Source: Telmatactis stephensoni
Lineage: Eukaryota; Cnidaria; Anthozoa; Actiniaria; Isophelliidae
Reading direction: 5' to 3'
Assembly (NCBI GenBank): GCA_029948255.1
Contig: JALIZF010001916.1
Span: forward strand, 773,001-837,000
DNA length: 64,000 nucleotides
Shown: one piece after another, positions 48,552 to 60,400 of the stretch
Numbering within the stretch: the first letter of the stretch is position 1
How the letters are laid out: each line of letters begins with the position of its first letter
The notes under the pieces: model-generated
The model's input: the letters and a program-made list of their open reading frames with translations, nothing else
Database searches by the model: none
Told to the model about the DNA's origin: nothing
Program-made: the position numbers and the translations under genes

Positions 48552-49583
48552 ATGGCAGAGAAACCTGAAGTTGTGAATGAGTTAGAGGACTCGAGAAAAG
48601 ACGAAGAGAAGCCAGAAGATGGAATAAGGGACGAAGATGCGCTCGAGCAGATCGAGGTGGAAAACGTTGACGTCGAAGGAAAAGACGAAGTTGATGGTTC
48701 AGAGAGGGAAAGTCCTGAAGGAAAGAGGAAGAAATCTGGAATACTTCGTCGTTTGTCGACAAGCCGAAAAAAGAAATCAAGAAAGAATTCCAAAGACGAA
48801 ACTCAGGTCAGCGAAAAGAAAGGCAAAACTGAATCAAATACGGAGTTGGACGATAACAGTGTTGAGGAGACACAGGAAAAATCAGAAAAACCAAAAGAAA
48901 AAGTTGGGATGGAGAATGATGATCAAGAAAAAGACGAAAAGGAATGTTGTGCCAAAACAGACAAACCACAAGAGGTCGAGATGTTGGGAACTGATGGCAA
49001 GAAAAAGAAACCTGGTCGCCTTCGACGTCTTTCATTCTCAAAAATCAAAAAATCGAAAAAGCAAGGAAAGAAAGAAACGAAGGATGAAGAAAAAGCAGAG
49101 CTAGAAACAGACAGCAAAGATAGTGAAGAAGAACCTAGAAATCTAGAAGTTAAAAACGACGAAGAAACCCTCGACTCTGCACTAGATGTACAAATTGTAC
49201 ACAAAAAGTGTCAGCAACCAGAAACAGCCTTCCAATCAGATATCCCATCTCTGGATCAACCAATCACTATCGAGCTTCAAAGTGACGAAGAACAAGCAGT
49301 AGAACTGCTTGAACAAGAACTACGTACCATCCTAAATGATGGTTATGTAGATCCTGAACTTATCCAAGATGTCCAGGTCGAATACGACAGCAAAACAGCC
49401 AGCACTTCGTACGTCACACTTGTAATAAGCTTACCGAGTGACATCGCTCACAAAGCTGTACAATCTTTGCGACAAGCCCTCAAACCCGTCATCATCTACC
49501 TGATCAAAAAGCACCCACATTGCTTCAAAGATATCATAGAAAACAAGAAGAAAACTACTTCTGGTCGTCCGACTCAGATATAA
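48552..49583 (+). CDS. gene B: MARCKS-effector-like charged disordered protein
   Basis: One intact ORF of 343 residues from ATG MAEKPEVVNELEDSRK. Strongly acidic, Lys/Glu-rich and low in hydrophobics up to about residue 280. It contains two basic modules: KRKKSGILRRLSTSRKKKSR near residues 59-78, and KKKKPGRLRRLSFSKIKKSK near residues 155-174. Both have RRLS, a basophilic-kinase (RRxS) site, and resemble the MARCKS effector domain in layout (Lys cluster, Phe/Leu-Ser, Lys cluster). The C-terminal domain (about 286-343) has LPSDIAHKAVQSLRQALKPV and YLIKKHPHCFKDIIENKK, likely amphipathic helices shared with A. No signal peptide, membrane helix or CaaX box. Membrane or cytoskeletal binding is inference. 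Intronless; CAATAAA lies downstream near 50099. Confidence 0.88.
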   Translation: MAEKPEVVNELEDSRKDEEKPEDGIRDEDALEQIEVENVDVEGKDEVDGSERESPEGKRKKSGILRRLSTSRKKKSRKNSKDETQVSEKKGKTESNTELDDNSVEETQEKSEKPKEKVGMENDDQEKDEKECCAKTDKPQEVEMLGTDGKKKKPGRLRRLSFSKIKKSKKQGKKETKDEEKAELETDSKDSEEEPRNLEVKNDEETLDSALDVQIVHKKCQQPETAFQSDIPSLDQPITIELQSDEEQAVELLEQELRTILNDGYVDPELIQDVQVEYDSKTASTSYVTLVISLPSDIAHKAVQSLRQALKPVIIYLIKKHPHCFKDIIENKKKTTSGRPTQI

Positions 49584-51234
49584 ATTATACGTATGAACGC
49601 TCTTGATGCATGCATAATTCGTTAACTCGTGAACACTACCAATATTATTTCTTCGTTTATGAATGTTTTCTCACTATCGTATAAGACGATTTTATTGTCA
49701 GATTTATTTTCTTTACTGCTTGGTAATCTCTTCCAAGAATGGCCACGTCAACATGTTGCTTTGTATAAATATACTGTGTTATTCTTTTTGACAGCGAGCA
49801 TTATCAACATAGGTTTTTGTATTTCTTTGATAAATATCAAAAGGGATTTTTTTTTTGCCTCATAGGGGTTTTCATTTTTGCTTCAGCTATTTATGTTCAT
49901 GATGTGATTAAGTCCACGTATGTGTCAAGGCTCAATTGTTTAAATCCATGTTGGATATAGGTTAATTTGGAACTGGACTTTGTTCGGCTCAATATTTTGT
50001 ATATTCAATTGTATAATCCCCCTATACTTGATCCATTATTCAAATCAATTGTTAAACACCAAAGCACAATTAAAGATTTTCACTGAAACTCAGTTGAATC
50101 AATAAAACTGGCTCTTTTTTTCTCAATTTTTTTAATAAACACTGTTCTTCTTTTCTTTCTTTTTCCTTCCCTTCTTCCTTTCTTTTTTTCCTTTTTGGTA
50201 TATATTTTTTGTAAATACGCGAGGAATTTTAAAGGTTATAGTGCAAGGAATAATCTAAATTTTCCACAATATCATGTGACAAACAAAGAAAGGACAGGTC
50301 AGTTCACATTTGCCCCATAAATTATATTCACTGAATATTCTGAGTCTTTGTAAGTTTGATTTCATACAATAGTTAGTTCCGCTAATCAGTCCTTATAGTT
50401 TAGCAGTGATCAGCACAAAAGGCCTTTCGGAACAGGAAACAAAAACACACGATTTGCTGGACAATTTGTAATATTTATCTATCTTTGCTAACAAATTTCC
50501 CTTATAGAATGTCGTTTAGCACAAAGGAAAATATTCGTGATAAATATATTCTTAACCCCTTAATCAGTTGGAATAAGCTTTTTCAGGATTTTTGCTTCAA
50601 AGGCTTGTAAGCAGAAACAAAAATAATTCTCGTCAGATGACCACGCTCTCACGTTTTCATAGCAATTTGGTTGTGAAATAGAGGTTTGGAGTATTTTACT
50701 TTTTGAATTTTAATTTCATCAAAGGAAATGAGTTTGTGTTATTAGTGACAAGTCACAAACACCTTTGTTCAAAAGCTATTGTTCTCGTTGTGTTAATTTG
50801 AACCGTGACGACAGCCCTGAATGCAGCAGGACAACGAACAGTTTACTGGAATAAAACTGAGAAATAGAATTATTCGTGCCTCTATTTCATTATTTTCCGA
50901 CTCTAAACTCGTTCTAGATAAACCAACAAAGGTTATTTTTGTCATTGTTTTTGTTTTTCGCAACAATTCTTTTTGAGGTCTCAAAAGGATTTTCAATTTC
51001 CTTATATAGTATGGCACGTGATTAGGACACGAGCCAAGTCAAGCATTTTTCATGTCAATCACGCAACGATCCCGTGGGGGTCGTGACGTCACAATAGGCC
51101 CATCATCTTTTTGACATGGTCAGCAAAACAACACAAGAAAAAAAGTTTTACAGCCGGTAGTTACACGGGAACTCGTTGACCTGTAACATCGCTTGGCAGG
51201 GAGCTATTTTAGCGAATTTTTTCTTCATTTGAAT
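49584..51234. other. gene B to gene C spacer
   Basis: AT-rich, no gene seen. A pyrimidine tract lies at about 50130-50185. Near 51060-51085 is a GC-rich stretch with a CRE-like TGACGTCA, a candidate element of the gene C promoter. Confidence 0.45.
51080..51096. promoter_or_regulatory. CRE-like TGACGTCA upstream of gene C
   Basis: A perfect 8-bp CREB/ATF palindrome in GTCGTGACGTCACAAT about 150 bp before the first ATG of the gene C transcript. Motif only; no functional evidence. Confidence 0.4.
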
Positions 51235-51441
51235 ATGGCCGCAAAAGGCGAGGATGGTTTGACCCAGATTCAGAAATACAAGGCTTTGTTAGGAGCCACA
51301 CGCCGTAAAGGAGCACAAGAAATGGCCAAAAATTCGAAGAAAAAGAAATTGAAGAAAGAAAACGCTAAAACTGCGGAGCAAGCTGATGTTACTGCTTCGA
51401 GTTCTGGTTTGGTTTTGAGTGAGACTCCACAGGACACCTAA
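51235..51441 (+). CDS. 68-residue ORF in the presumed 5' leader of gene C
   Basis: ATG MAAKGEDGLTQIQKYKALLG to TAA. Basic, Lys-rich centre (KNSKKKKLKKENAKTAEQ). It is followed 37 bp later by a GACAG|GTAAGG donor (intron from 51479) and a TATATAG acceptor near 51553, then the gene C ATG at 51624. It is best read as an upstream ORF on the same transcript. Alternatively it is the first exon of a longer protein interrupted by this stop, since the frame stays open and acidic (ELEIDELDD) up to the donor. Confidence 0.45.
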   Translation: MAAKGEDGLTQIQKYKALLGATRRKGAQEMAKNSKKKKLKKENAKTAEQADVTASSSGLVLSETPQDT

Positions 51442-51623
51442 CAACTTGAACTTGAAATCGATGAACTTGATGACAGGTAAGGGCGAATACAATAGAATAT
51501 TTGCCTTGGCAGGCGAACAATAAAAGCTTACATTACATGTTTTGTTATATAGGGACACTGCAGGAATCGACAGACCGCTCAAACACTCAAGCCAGCCAAG
51601 CTTGCAGGACAAAGCTACCGAGA

Positions 51624-54078
51624 ATGTCAGACAAAGAAATGAACGAAGAACCAGAAAAAACTGCTGTAGAGGTCACTGAACGACCGGAAAGCGACTGCAA
51701 AGAAGAGGAGCAGGAAAAGCCCAGGAAAGCGGACGCTGTCATTTAGGAGAAAGAGAAAAAAGTCCAAATCTAGCCAAGAATCGGAAAGTGCTGCGCACGA
51801 TGAAAAGACAACCGACAGCAGCGAAAAGATACCTCAAGATGAGGAAACAACTAAAACAGAGCTGAAGTCAGAATCGGATGTCGAAATTAATCCATCAGAG
51901 TTGGACGAAAAGTCTACCGAAAGCGTCCCAACAAACAATTCTAAAGATAAGAAGAAAGGATCAGCTGACAAGGACAGCAAAGAAAAGATTTCCAAAGCGA
52001 AAAAATTCAAACGCTGGGCTAGCTTTTCCAGCAAGCAAAAGAAAGATGGTGGGAGTGCTGAAATTCAATCGACCGATGCAGAAGGCTCCAAATCAACTCC
52101 AGAGCCAGAAGAAAAGCTGAAATCTGATAATATCGAGCTGACACAGGTCAAGTCAGATGATGTGGTGAAATCTGAGGAAGAGGACAATACCGAAGAAAAT
52201 GTCAACAACGTCGAAAGTTCGTCCAAGGAAGAGCGACGAAAAAGATCTGTGAGCTTTGCTGAAATAGTAAAGTACCACGACGATGATTTGTGTGAACTTC
52301 GTAAAAGATCAGCTAGCTTCAGTGGAGAAGAAACATCGCTGGAACGATTTGACGCTGTCACAACCCATCAAGAAAATACAAACGATGAGCCAAAAGAAAC
52401 AACCAACGAAGATACCGAGCAATTCATCGAACAAGATAAAAATAGCTCTGAAACAACAACAATAGATGACCAAAACACCAGCAGCCAAGAACCTGGCTTG
52501 GTTATTCAAAACTCTTCCACGCCAAACGAAGACAATGAGAACGCTAATGAACTGGAACTAAGCACAACAGACCGTGAACAAAAGGAGTCTAAGACCGACG
52601 ACGAACAAGCCGGTGATATCACTGCAGGTGACACAGAAAATGAACAAGATGGCCAAGAAACCAAGCCCAAAAAGAAAAAGAAACGTTTCCTGCGGAAACT
52701 ATCCAACAGGAATCTTAAAAAAGAAAAGACACACGAAGAGAAAAAGTTAGAGATAAGCAGTCCATTGTTGCTTAACAATGAACCCACAACACAATCAGAT
52801 ATCGGTGAACAGTCGGAACCTGAAGAAAAATCCAAAGAAACACCCAAGAGAAAGAAAAGCGTGCTTGGTCTTAAACTCCCTAAAGCACTAAAGAAGAGAA
52901 AACAGTCTTCAGAGTACAAACCTATTGCTGGAGCTGAAGCTGAAAAAGAACTGAAAAAAGACGAGGAACAACAGAACAAAGAAAACACTGAAAAACAAAC
53001 TGCGGAAGAAGTTGTGGATACAAGTAAATACTTTAAAGAAAGTAATGAAGATGTTAGCAAAGATGAGACTGTTGCGGAGACAAACGTTGAGGAACATTTA
53101 GAACTTTGTGAAAATGAAGTAAAGAAAGATGTTGAGGAGTCCAACAGTGAACAACAAATTAATTCTACGCAGGACGAAAAGGAAGAAGATTCCACAGTGC
53201 AACCAACTGATTTAGTTGGACAATTAGAATCTGTTGCTAAAGATGAAGAAACAGAGACAACTCCACAAACTGATTCAATTGAGCCTGAACAAACAGAATC
53301 TGGTGATAAAGATGAAAAAACAGACACAACTGCACAAACTGAAGAAGAACCAAGCAATGTCGAGCCTGAAGAAGTAACCGAAACTGTTGAGCAAGCTACA
53401 GATGAAGTTCAAAATCTAGAAAGTGTCAACGAAATGGAGGACAAGAAAGAGGAAGAAAGCACTGCGTCACTTGTTGAGGACGAACCAATCGAAAATGATG
53501 AAAAAGTAGTGCTTCCACAAGAAGATGAGGACGACATCGACAGCGAGCTAACTGTCAGCGAAATCACACTCATTGAAATAGAAGACGAAAAAACAGCCTC
53601 AACAGATCAGGAAGAACTAGAACAAGAAAGCGCGCAACAATGCGACATCCACGAGTTGCCCTCTAACGAGAACGAAGCGGAAGTCCATACACCAGAAGTA
53701 ACTGAAGTACAACCGGAAGAGGACAAGTCTGAGTCAATTGAAGAGAGCACCGATGTAGAAATGGATGAAGTTCAAGTGAAACCATCCGACGAAACGTCAG
53801 AGTCTCCAAAAGCCGAAGAAGTCAGTAAGGAAACCGATGACTCTTTCAACGAATCTGAAGTCACATTGGAGAAGTCCGACGACGTGCCGAATGTTTGCCG
53901 ACCACTTTCGCCAGAAATTTGTGCAAAACGTACAAGCTTTGAAATGTCCGTGCAGACAAGAGCTATGGTGGATACTTATATTCTTATTGATCAGCAGTTA
54001 GAAATAGAAATGTCTCAGGAATTCCTAAGGCAAGTAGAATTGATGGACAATCAGAAATCTCGTTGCTATGTTATGTAA
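51624..54078 (+). CDS. gene C: large acidic disordered protein with basic LS/SF modules and a CaaX-like end
   Basis: From ATG MSDKEMNEEPEKTAVEV the first frame runs to 51746; the second is open from about 51670 to 54078 with no early Met. Skipping one base at 51729 (AGG AAA [G] CGG) joins them at KPRK/RTLSFRRKRKKSK, aligning with KPGRLRRLSFSKIKKSK in B. The joined product is about 817 residues. It is overwhelmingly Glu/Lys/Ser/Thr and disordered. It carries repeated basic modules: KFKRWASFSSKQKK, RRKRSVSFAE, LRKRSASFSGEE, KKKKKRFLRKLSNRNLKKEK and KRKKSVLGLKLPKALKKRK. Most have an RxxS-type phosphosite and a MARCKS-effector look. The C-terminus ends KSRCYVM, a CaaX-type box that would predict farnesylation. 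The A/B C-terminal domain is absent. Function unknown; membrane-tethered scaffold or phosphoinositide sponge is speculation. Confidence 0.8.
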
Positions 54079-55263
54079 TGGACTTTGATTGCTTGATGAA
54101 CAATTAAGTTGTATTTAGAGCTGAGAAGAGTGCATTTCTATTAGCAAAACAATATCCAAGAAACGAACAGATGTGCATTTATGTTAGACTGTTAACATTT
54201 AAATTAAAAAAGAGGTGCATTTATGCATTTATGTATCAGCAAATCAACATTGTTTTTGGCGTTAATTTATGTTTTGTGCGAAGTGCTATTAGAACTGAAC
54301 ACATCCGAGCTGTGTTATTTCCGCCAAGATAGCACTGCAGTATTTTATAGTCGTTGTTTCATATTATATTATCGAGAGTTAAACATTGTGAAATTTTGAA
54401 AGTTGTTTCATATTATATTACTGAGAGTTAAACATATTGTGAAATTTTGAAAATTTGAGTGATAAGACATCAAGTTGAATGAAAATAATTTATAAAAAGA
54501 ACACAAACATCAAGAAAAGAACAAAAATATATTTTCATCATTTATTCTTATTATTGTACTGCATATCTGTTCGGATGTACACAAATGAAATGAAAATAAA
54601 ATCTTTTAAAACTTAATGAAATACTTTTAAATCTGTATTTATTGCATCAATATTAATCACCTTGGTAACCATTTTGCGGTTGTCACGCAATGTCATACAA
54701 TCTTTTTACTTTGCGTGATGAATTCAAAACGGTTCCAGGGTACAAGTTTCTCACGATTGAGTAATATTTTCGCGACATGTCCTTTTATTACTCTTGTTGT
54801 CTTATGCAGTATGATTTATCATTCGTGATATTTATTTCATGTTTACCATTTGTTTCACATATCAAGGCTTTGTTTTCCGCACAAAAAGGAGATTTACAAA
54901 ATATATTTTACAGTATGAACTCTGGCCTGTCCATCAAATCGATCTCCGTTGCTTATGATTATGTACAATAATATATACAACTGTAAACTACAGTATATTT
55001 TTATATTCTTGTGTCATAATAAAATATATTTTTTCAACAATGTATATAAACTCGAGACGAATTTGGCATAAGATTCTTAAACTACATCAAGTAACAAAAG
55101 ACTTAAAATGACTGCATTTCTAAAATAGGCGAGGATATTGAAAAATAAAGAACAAATTGGACGTTAAACTTCCGATTGTCCAGAACCAGGATAAGTTCAG
55201 GACTCCGGATGTTCAGAAATAAGAGACATGAGTAGGGGAAGGGCTACAGGAGGCAGCCACAGG

Positions 55264-55480
55264 AGGCAGCATGGCCGAGTGGTCAGAGCGTTGGTCTCGT
55301 AATCTGGCGGTCCCAGGTTCGATTCCCGCTCTGGCCACTAGCTGAGACTGAATTTGTTCCGATTTCGATTAGTTCAAATTCAGTTTCTTGGCCATGCTTG
55401 TAATATAGCCAACTCAGTGGTTTGCCTCCTTGCCAGTTGGGATTCTTAATCCATTTATGTTTGATTTATATGATTTAGTT
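55264..55480 (+). mobile_element. tRNA-derived SINE with Thr-like head
   Basis: The head has a good A box (TGGCCGAGTGG, 55272-55282) and B box (GGTTCGATTCC, 55316-55326), with an anticodon-like CGT. The T-stem (CCAGG against CCCGC) and acceptor stem do not pair, so this is not a working tRNA. A tRNA-unrelated body follows. The 3' end is approximate. Confidence 0.65.
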
Positions 55481-55933
55481 ATAGCGCATTTGATCATTTC
55501 GCCATGGAAAATGCGCCCTATAGAAGCTGACAAATTTATTACTCGTGCCCAGGCCGTAGGCCGGCACGAGTCTAGGTTTACCGTTCAATCTCGAGGGTGA
55601 TGTTTCGTCGTAGTCGCAAATGTGTATGCAAATTAGGCAGGCATAGAAACGAGGCGACGCAAGTTCCGCCATCGCGACAACATGACTCAGCTCAGTACTT
55701 GCATCATATCGAAGCAAAGCAGTAAACTTTCTGAGCAAAACAGAGAGTTATTTTCACGAGTCAGGAATGTTTAGTAACTTAAACTTCACTATAAATGCAG
55801 TTAGGGTTAAAACTTTCTTAGTTCGAGACAGTTGAATTATATTTCCATGTTCGATTTGATTTAAGCTTACTCTTTGAAACGAATAATTAAAGTGGTTTTC
55901 ATAAACCCGGGAAACAAAGTGTACTACTTAATT

Positions 55934-56260
55934 AAGGTACGGTAATACGAGCAGCAAAATCGTGCAACTTGTCGCGCAACATTTTTGTTGCAAGTTGTAG
56001 AGCGATGCTGCTCGTATTACCGCCCTGCGCGCAACTTGTCACACAACAAAAATCGATGTTGCAGGTTGCGGCTACTTGTTGCAAAAAGTAGAAAGTGGTT
56101 CTACTTTGTGCAACAAATTTTCACAACCTGCAACATTGATTTTTGTTGCGTGACAAGTTGCGCGCGGGGCGGTAATACCAGCAACATCGCTCTACAACTT
56201 GCAACGCAACAATGTTGCGCGACAAGTTGCAAGATTTTGTTGCTCGTATTACCGCACCTT
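55934..56260. mobile_element. AAGGTRCGGTAATACGAGCA MITE
   Basis: The left end AAGGTACGGTAATACGAGCA and right end TGCTCGTATTACCGCACCTT are inverted. The whole 327 bp is palindromic, built of GCGCAACTTGTC/GACAAGTTGCGC words. It is flanked by TTA/TTA-like bases. Confidence 0.85.
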
Positions 56261-57422
56261 TATATAAAGTGTAAGTGTAATACTGAGTCAAACAAATGGA
56301 GAAAGTGAAGTGTGATAAAGCAAAAGCTAAAGTGTCTTTCACTCGTCAAGATATTTGTGTTTGGTACTAAAAATCTATTTGGTACTTAGAGAATAATTTG
56401 AAGGATTCAAAGCGTTATCAGTTCTGGAATTATATTCCTTGTGCAGTCAAGAGCGTTCATCAGTATTTCCAGTTTGCTGATTTTGAAATATATCACAAAA
56501 GAATAGGCAACCACAGGGAGCCCAAACCAAGAGATTAGTTGTACTTATTAAGTATTTATGCCTTTTATTTCATTTTGATATTCTACTTCTAAGCTATTAT
56601 AGTACATTTTTGTGTTAAGTCTTTGTTGCGTACATCTATTTGAAACTATATAGAAATTATTCACACAAGTTTTCAGGGAGGTGTATCTCATTTATTAGCC
56701 AAGCTTCTATGATAACCTCTGTCTTTCATGAGGGAGATGTATAAAAGGAAGATTGGTGCAATAAATCACTTGATGAAACTTATATAAATGCTGAAGGGTT
56801 TGTTTTCTGCCTTGTTTCTGGTGCTTTTCTCCAGTAATACACTGCGGTCAGGACAGTGCTTGTGATTTGTTCAAGTAACAAAGAATGGCAAAACCAAAAA
56901 AGGGAGAGAGATTAAATGTAGAACAAAAGGCATGGTTCATCATAATCCACATATTCTTGTTTTTGATATTTGAACAAATCAGATTAAGCTTCATTCTAAT
57001 GGTAGTGCAGGATGACCCCTTTTCTCTGGATTATCCTGTTCTCCCTCCCCAGATAAAAAAGTCAGCTGGAATGTGTGCGCATAGAAATTTTCATTTATTG
57101 TTCCCCAAATTGATGCTTAGGCAATCGAGCACATTCCTTTGCTAGTCAAAGAATTGGCTAACTAATAGCAGACTGTAAATCTTTTTGTTTTCTTTTGTTT
57201 TCAGTGACAACATTACTAATACAAACCAAATAGTACTTTTTCTTTCATCTGCAAAGTAACTCTAGAATACATTAGACACTTAAATTTTATTATTTGAAAA
57301 TATTACAAACTGGATGGGCAACCAAGCAAATAAACTGATGGCTAAATGGAGCGTTGCGTGACGAAACCAAACATGACATCGTAGAACACCACAGAACCCA
57401 GTTGACAGTTAATACTTCACTG

Positions 57423-60400
57423 TTATACCACAGCATTGGGTGTTCGTGGCCGCAGGTTTGTCTTTTGACGTCTTTTAGCACTCAACGCTCTCATACTTCG
57501 AGCAAATATTGACAAAGATGGCGGCAAGGACTCCCTTTGTTGTTGTGTGATATTGCGCACATTTCTTGGTAACGAGTTTGTAACAGTTTCGTTATGCAGC
57601 ACATGCGATTCGTCAGAGACTTCCATTCGTTCTAGTGTTTCTGTTATGTTGAAAATTCGTTCATTTTGCTTCCATTCCTGCATGATTTTTTACAAAGACA
57701 CTGTATTAATCTACACGTGAAAGCTAAGTACTCTGACAAGGCGGGAAATATCCACACTTGTTCCTCTGCCCTTCCGTCCGCACTAGACGGCGTTTTCATT
57801 TTGTTTAACGTGCAAAAACAGAGGAAAAAATGCACTTTCAATTTATCCAGACTAGTGTTGACGTACGTACGCTCAGTAGCTCTGTAGTCCTGCGCTGGAT
57901 TCACTTTTCTCAATAACCATTTATACTGGGCGCGAAACAACTACTCAAAACTTTGAGAATTGCGCGCATAATATAAAGGAAATTGCGGAAAGAGATTGGT
58001 TAATCTGAGCACGACACGCCACCACGTCTAATCAGAAATCTTCACGTACACGTTTTACACAATAGCACTTTTAAGTCTGTTTCAGTGCACTTTGCGCACG
58101 CGCGAAGAACTGTGCGATGATTCAACAGACACTTTATCTAACGTGAAGTCGTTCTCCAGTCAAGAGGGTGGCAAGGGTGGCGTAGTGGTTAAGCCACTTG
58201 CCTTTCACCATTGTGCGCCGGGTTCGAGTCCCGGCTCGGGCGCTGTATCATATGTGAGTTGAGTTTGTTTGATGTGTTGTTCTATCCCTTGCCACGAGGG
58301 TTTTTTCTCCGGTTTTTCCTCAAGTAAAACTCTTTATGTGAGTTGAGTGTCGTGGTAGAATAGTTGAATGTAGTGGTAGTCAAATAAGAAATTTATCTAT
58401 TTAATTTTCATACGAAATGTCTGAATGTTCAGCAAGACAAACCTCCACTTCAGTGTGGTACATCTTCGTACTTAAATCCATCTTTGTTTTCATTCTATTT
58501 CCTCTGAAACGAACCTATTTGAACACACATATATATAGTTATATATTGTGTATATTGTTAGTGCAGTTATAAATATATTGTGTATATTGATAGTGCAGTT
58601 ATATAAATATATTGTGTATATTGTTAGTGCAGTTATATAAATATATTGTGTATATTGTTAGTGCAGTTACATATAGTATATATTGTGTATATTGTTAGTT
58701 CAGTTATATAAATATATTGTTAGTGCAGTTACATATAGTATATATTGTGTATATTGTTAGTGCAGTTATATAAATATATTGTGTATATTGTAAGTGCAAT
58801 TATATAAATATATTGTGTATATTGTTAGTGCAGTTATATAAATATATTGTGTACATTCTTAGTGCAGTTATATAAATATATTGTGTATATTGTTAGTGCA
58901 GTTAGAGCAATAACACTAAAACCGTGAAACAAGTACTAACTAAAAAGTACAAATAGTACTAATGAAACAATAGAAAACAAAGGGTTTTGCCACTATTTGT
59001 CTCTATTTAGTTGCTAAGTTATTTCACGGTTTTAGTGTTATCGCTCTATATAAATATATTGTGTATATTGTTAGTGCAGTTATATAAATATATTGTGTAT
59101 ATTGTTAGTGCAGTTATATATATATATTGTGTATATTGTTAGTGCAGTATAAAGGTCCATAGATTGATAGTGACGTCATAAGTACTTACAGTCTCGCCGG
59201 GTTGTAAACCAACAACATACTTCTCGTCCAAAGCCAACAGCTCTTCATAAGACACTTCAATCTCCTGTTTGATATTCATGTCAACTAATCACAAGAAAAG
59301 AACAAAAAATCAATGAATTAGTTAATTGCATAGGCTGCAAAGCAGGGGGTATTTTAGGGGTTTGGAGATTTGGGATTCCTGTGGGAAATTACAGGTGCAC
59401 GAAACTTGCATGGAGCCAAGCAAAAACGAGGACCAAACCTCGCGCGCCCATAATTTTCCCACAGGAATCCCATATCTCCATACCTCAAAAAGAACGCCTG
59501 TTTTGCAAAGCTTTGCAGGCTATTTATTTATTAAACACGACCAACGTCCAGTGTGACATCGACAAAGATTTTGAAATTTTGAAGATCCATACACCTTTAA
59601 AAATTACGCTAATACTTCAACATCATTCGCGGAGTATCTAATTCTTGTAGGCGAGAGTATGTACCTCGATGCGCATCTACCCGTACGACTAACAGTATCT
59701 TTTAAATACAGCCCCAGGTACCAAGTCTAAGGTGTAGGGAAAGAACCTTACTTTCACTTTACGGGACAATTGACTTCAGTTATTCAACAATGTTTACAGG
59801 TGTTCTAAAAGTCCGCGCTTTTTTTCAATTCCTATAATTTGTTTTAATTACGGGTGAATGTGTTAGGTTGCTCGTGCGGCCTCGTCGCGGCTACACGAGC
59901 GATTTTTTGCTTGCACAGGCGACGCGATTTTCTGAAATGATCGGCGCGCGGTGGTGGCTACACGAAGCAACAAAAACTGACGATAAATGTTGGCGATGAA
60001 ATCCAAAAATATAAATAAACAAATCGTGGTTTTGTCGGTCAAAATAATCTGGAAGAATTGAAGAATTGAAATTTGGTCGCGTCGCGAGTGCGAAGAAAAA
60101 GTCGCGGAGTGGCTACACGAAAGAGAAAGTCCGCGACGTTGTCGCGAAAAATTCAACTCTTTGAATTTCTCGCGACTTTTTTTGGCGATTTTTTTTTCAG
60201 TGTCCAACCAATTAATGGGCTGGATTACGTCAAGAGACCATAATACTAAGAGAGTGAAACTCAGTATTGACGTCTATGCGATGTTCACAGCGACTAAGGC
60301 TATTTTTAGTAATTTCGCCATCGCTTGCGCAAGACAATAGAATTTGATTTTTGACGTGCGCGAAGACGGGACCGTTTGCCGCTTCGGCTTTTGAATTCTA

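Larger units (their letters stand above)
54079..57422. other. gene C/TPCN1 convergent region
   Basis: 3.3 kb containing a gene C polyadenylation candidate (AATAAA near 54595), a tRNA-derived SINE (55264-55480) and a 327-bp MITE (55934-56260). A direct repeat (TTTCATATTATATTA..GAGAGTTAAACAT) occurs twice at 54356-54435. No supported gene. Confidence 0.5.

Noticed and set aside
48419..48793. Minus-strand Ser/Phe-rich ORFs over genes A and B
   Set aside because: Antisense shadows of the charged coding sequence; the same pattern appears at both paralogues because the sense sequences are homologous.
51715..51760. A tiny intron explaining the gene C frame change
   Set aside because: The only GT..AG pair (about 9 bp) is far below workable intron size and does not restore the frame.
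52506..53357. 283-residue Ser/Cys/Phe-rich minus-strand ORF
   Set aside because: Mirror of the Glu/Lys/Thr-rich gene C coding strand; no family resemblance.
55266..55340. Functional tRNA-Thr(CGT)
   Set aside because: A and B boxes are good but the T-stem and acceptor stem do not pair, and a SINE-like body follows.
56885..57145. 86-residue ORF starting MAKPKKGERLN
   Set aside because: The first 15 residues look protein-like but the rest is low-complexity hydrophobic sequence with no splice partner found; treated as chance.
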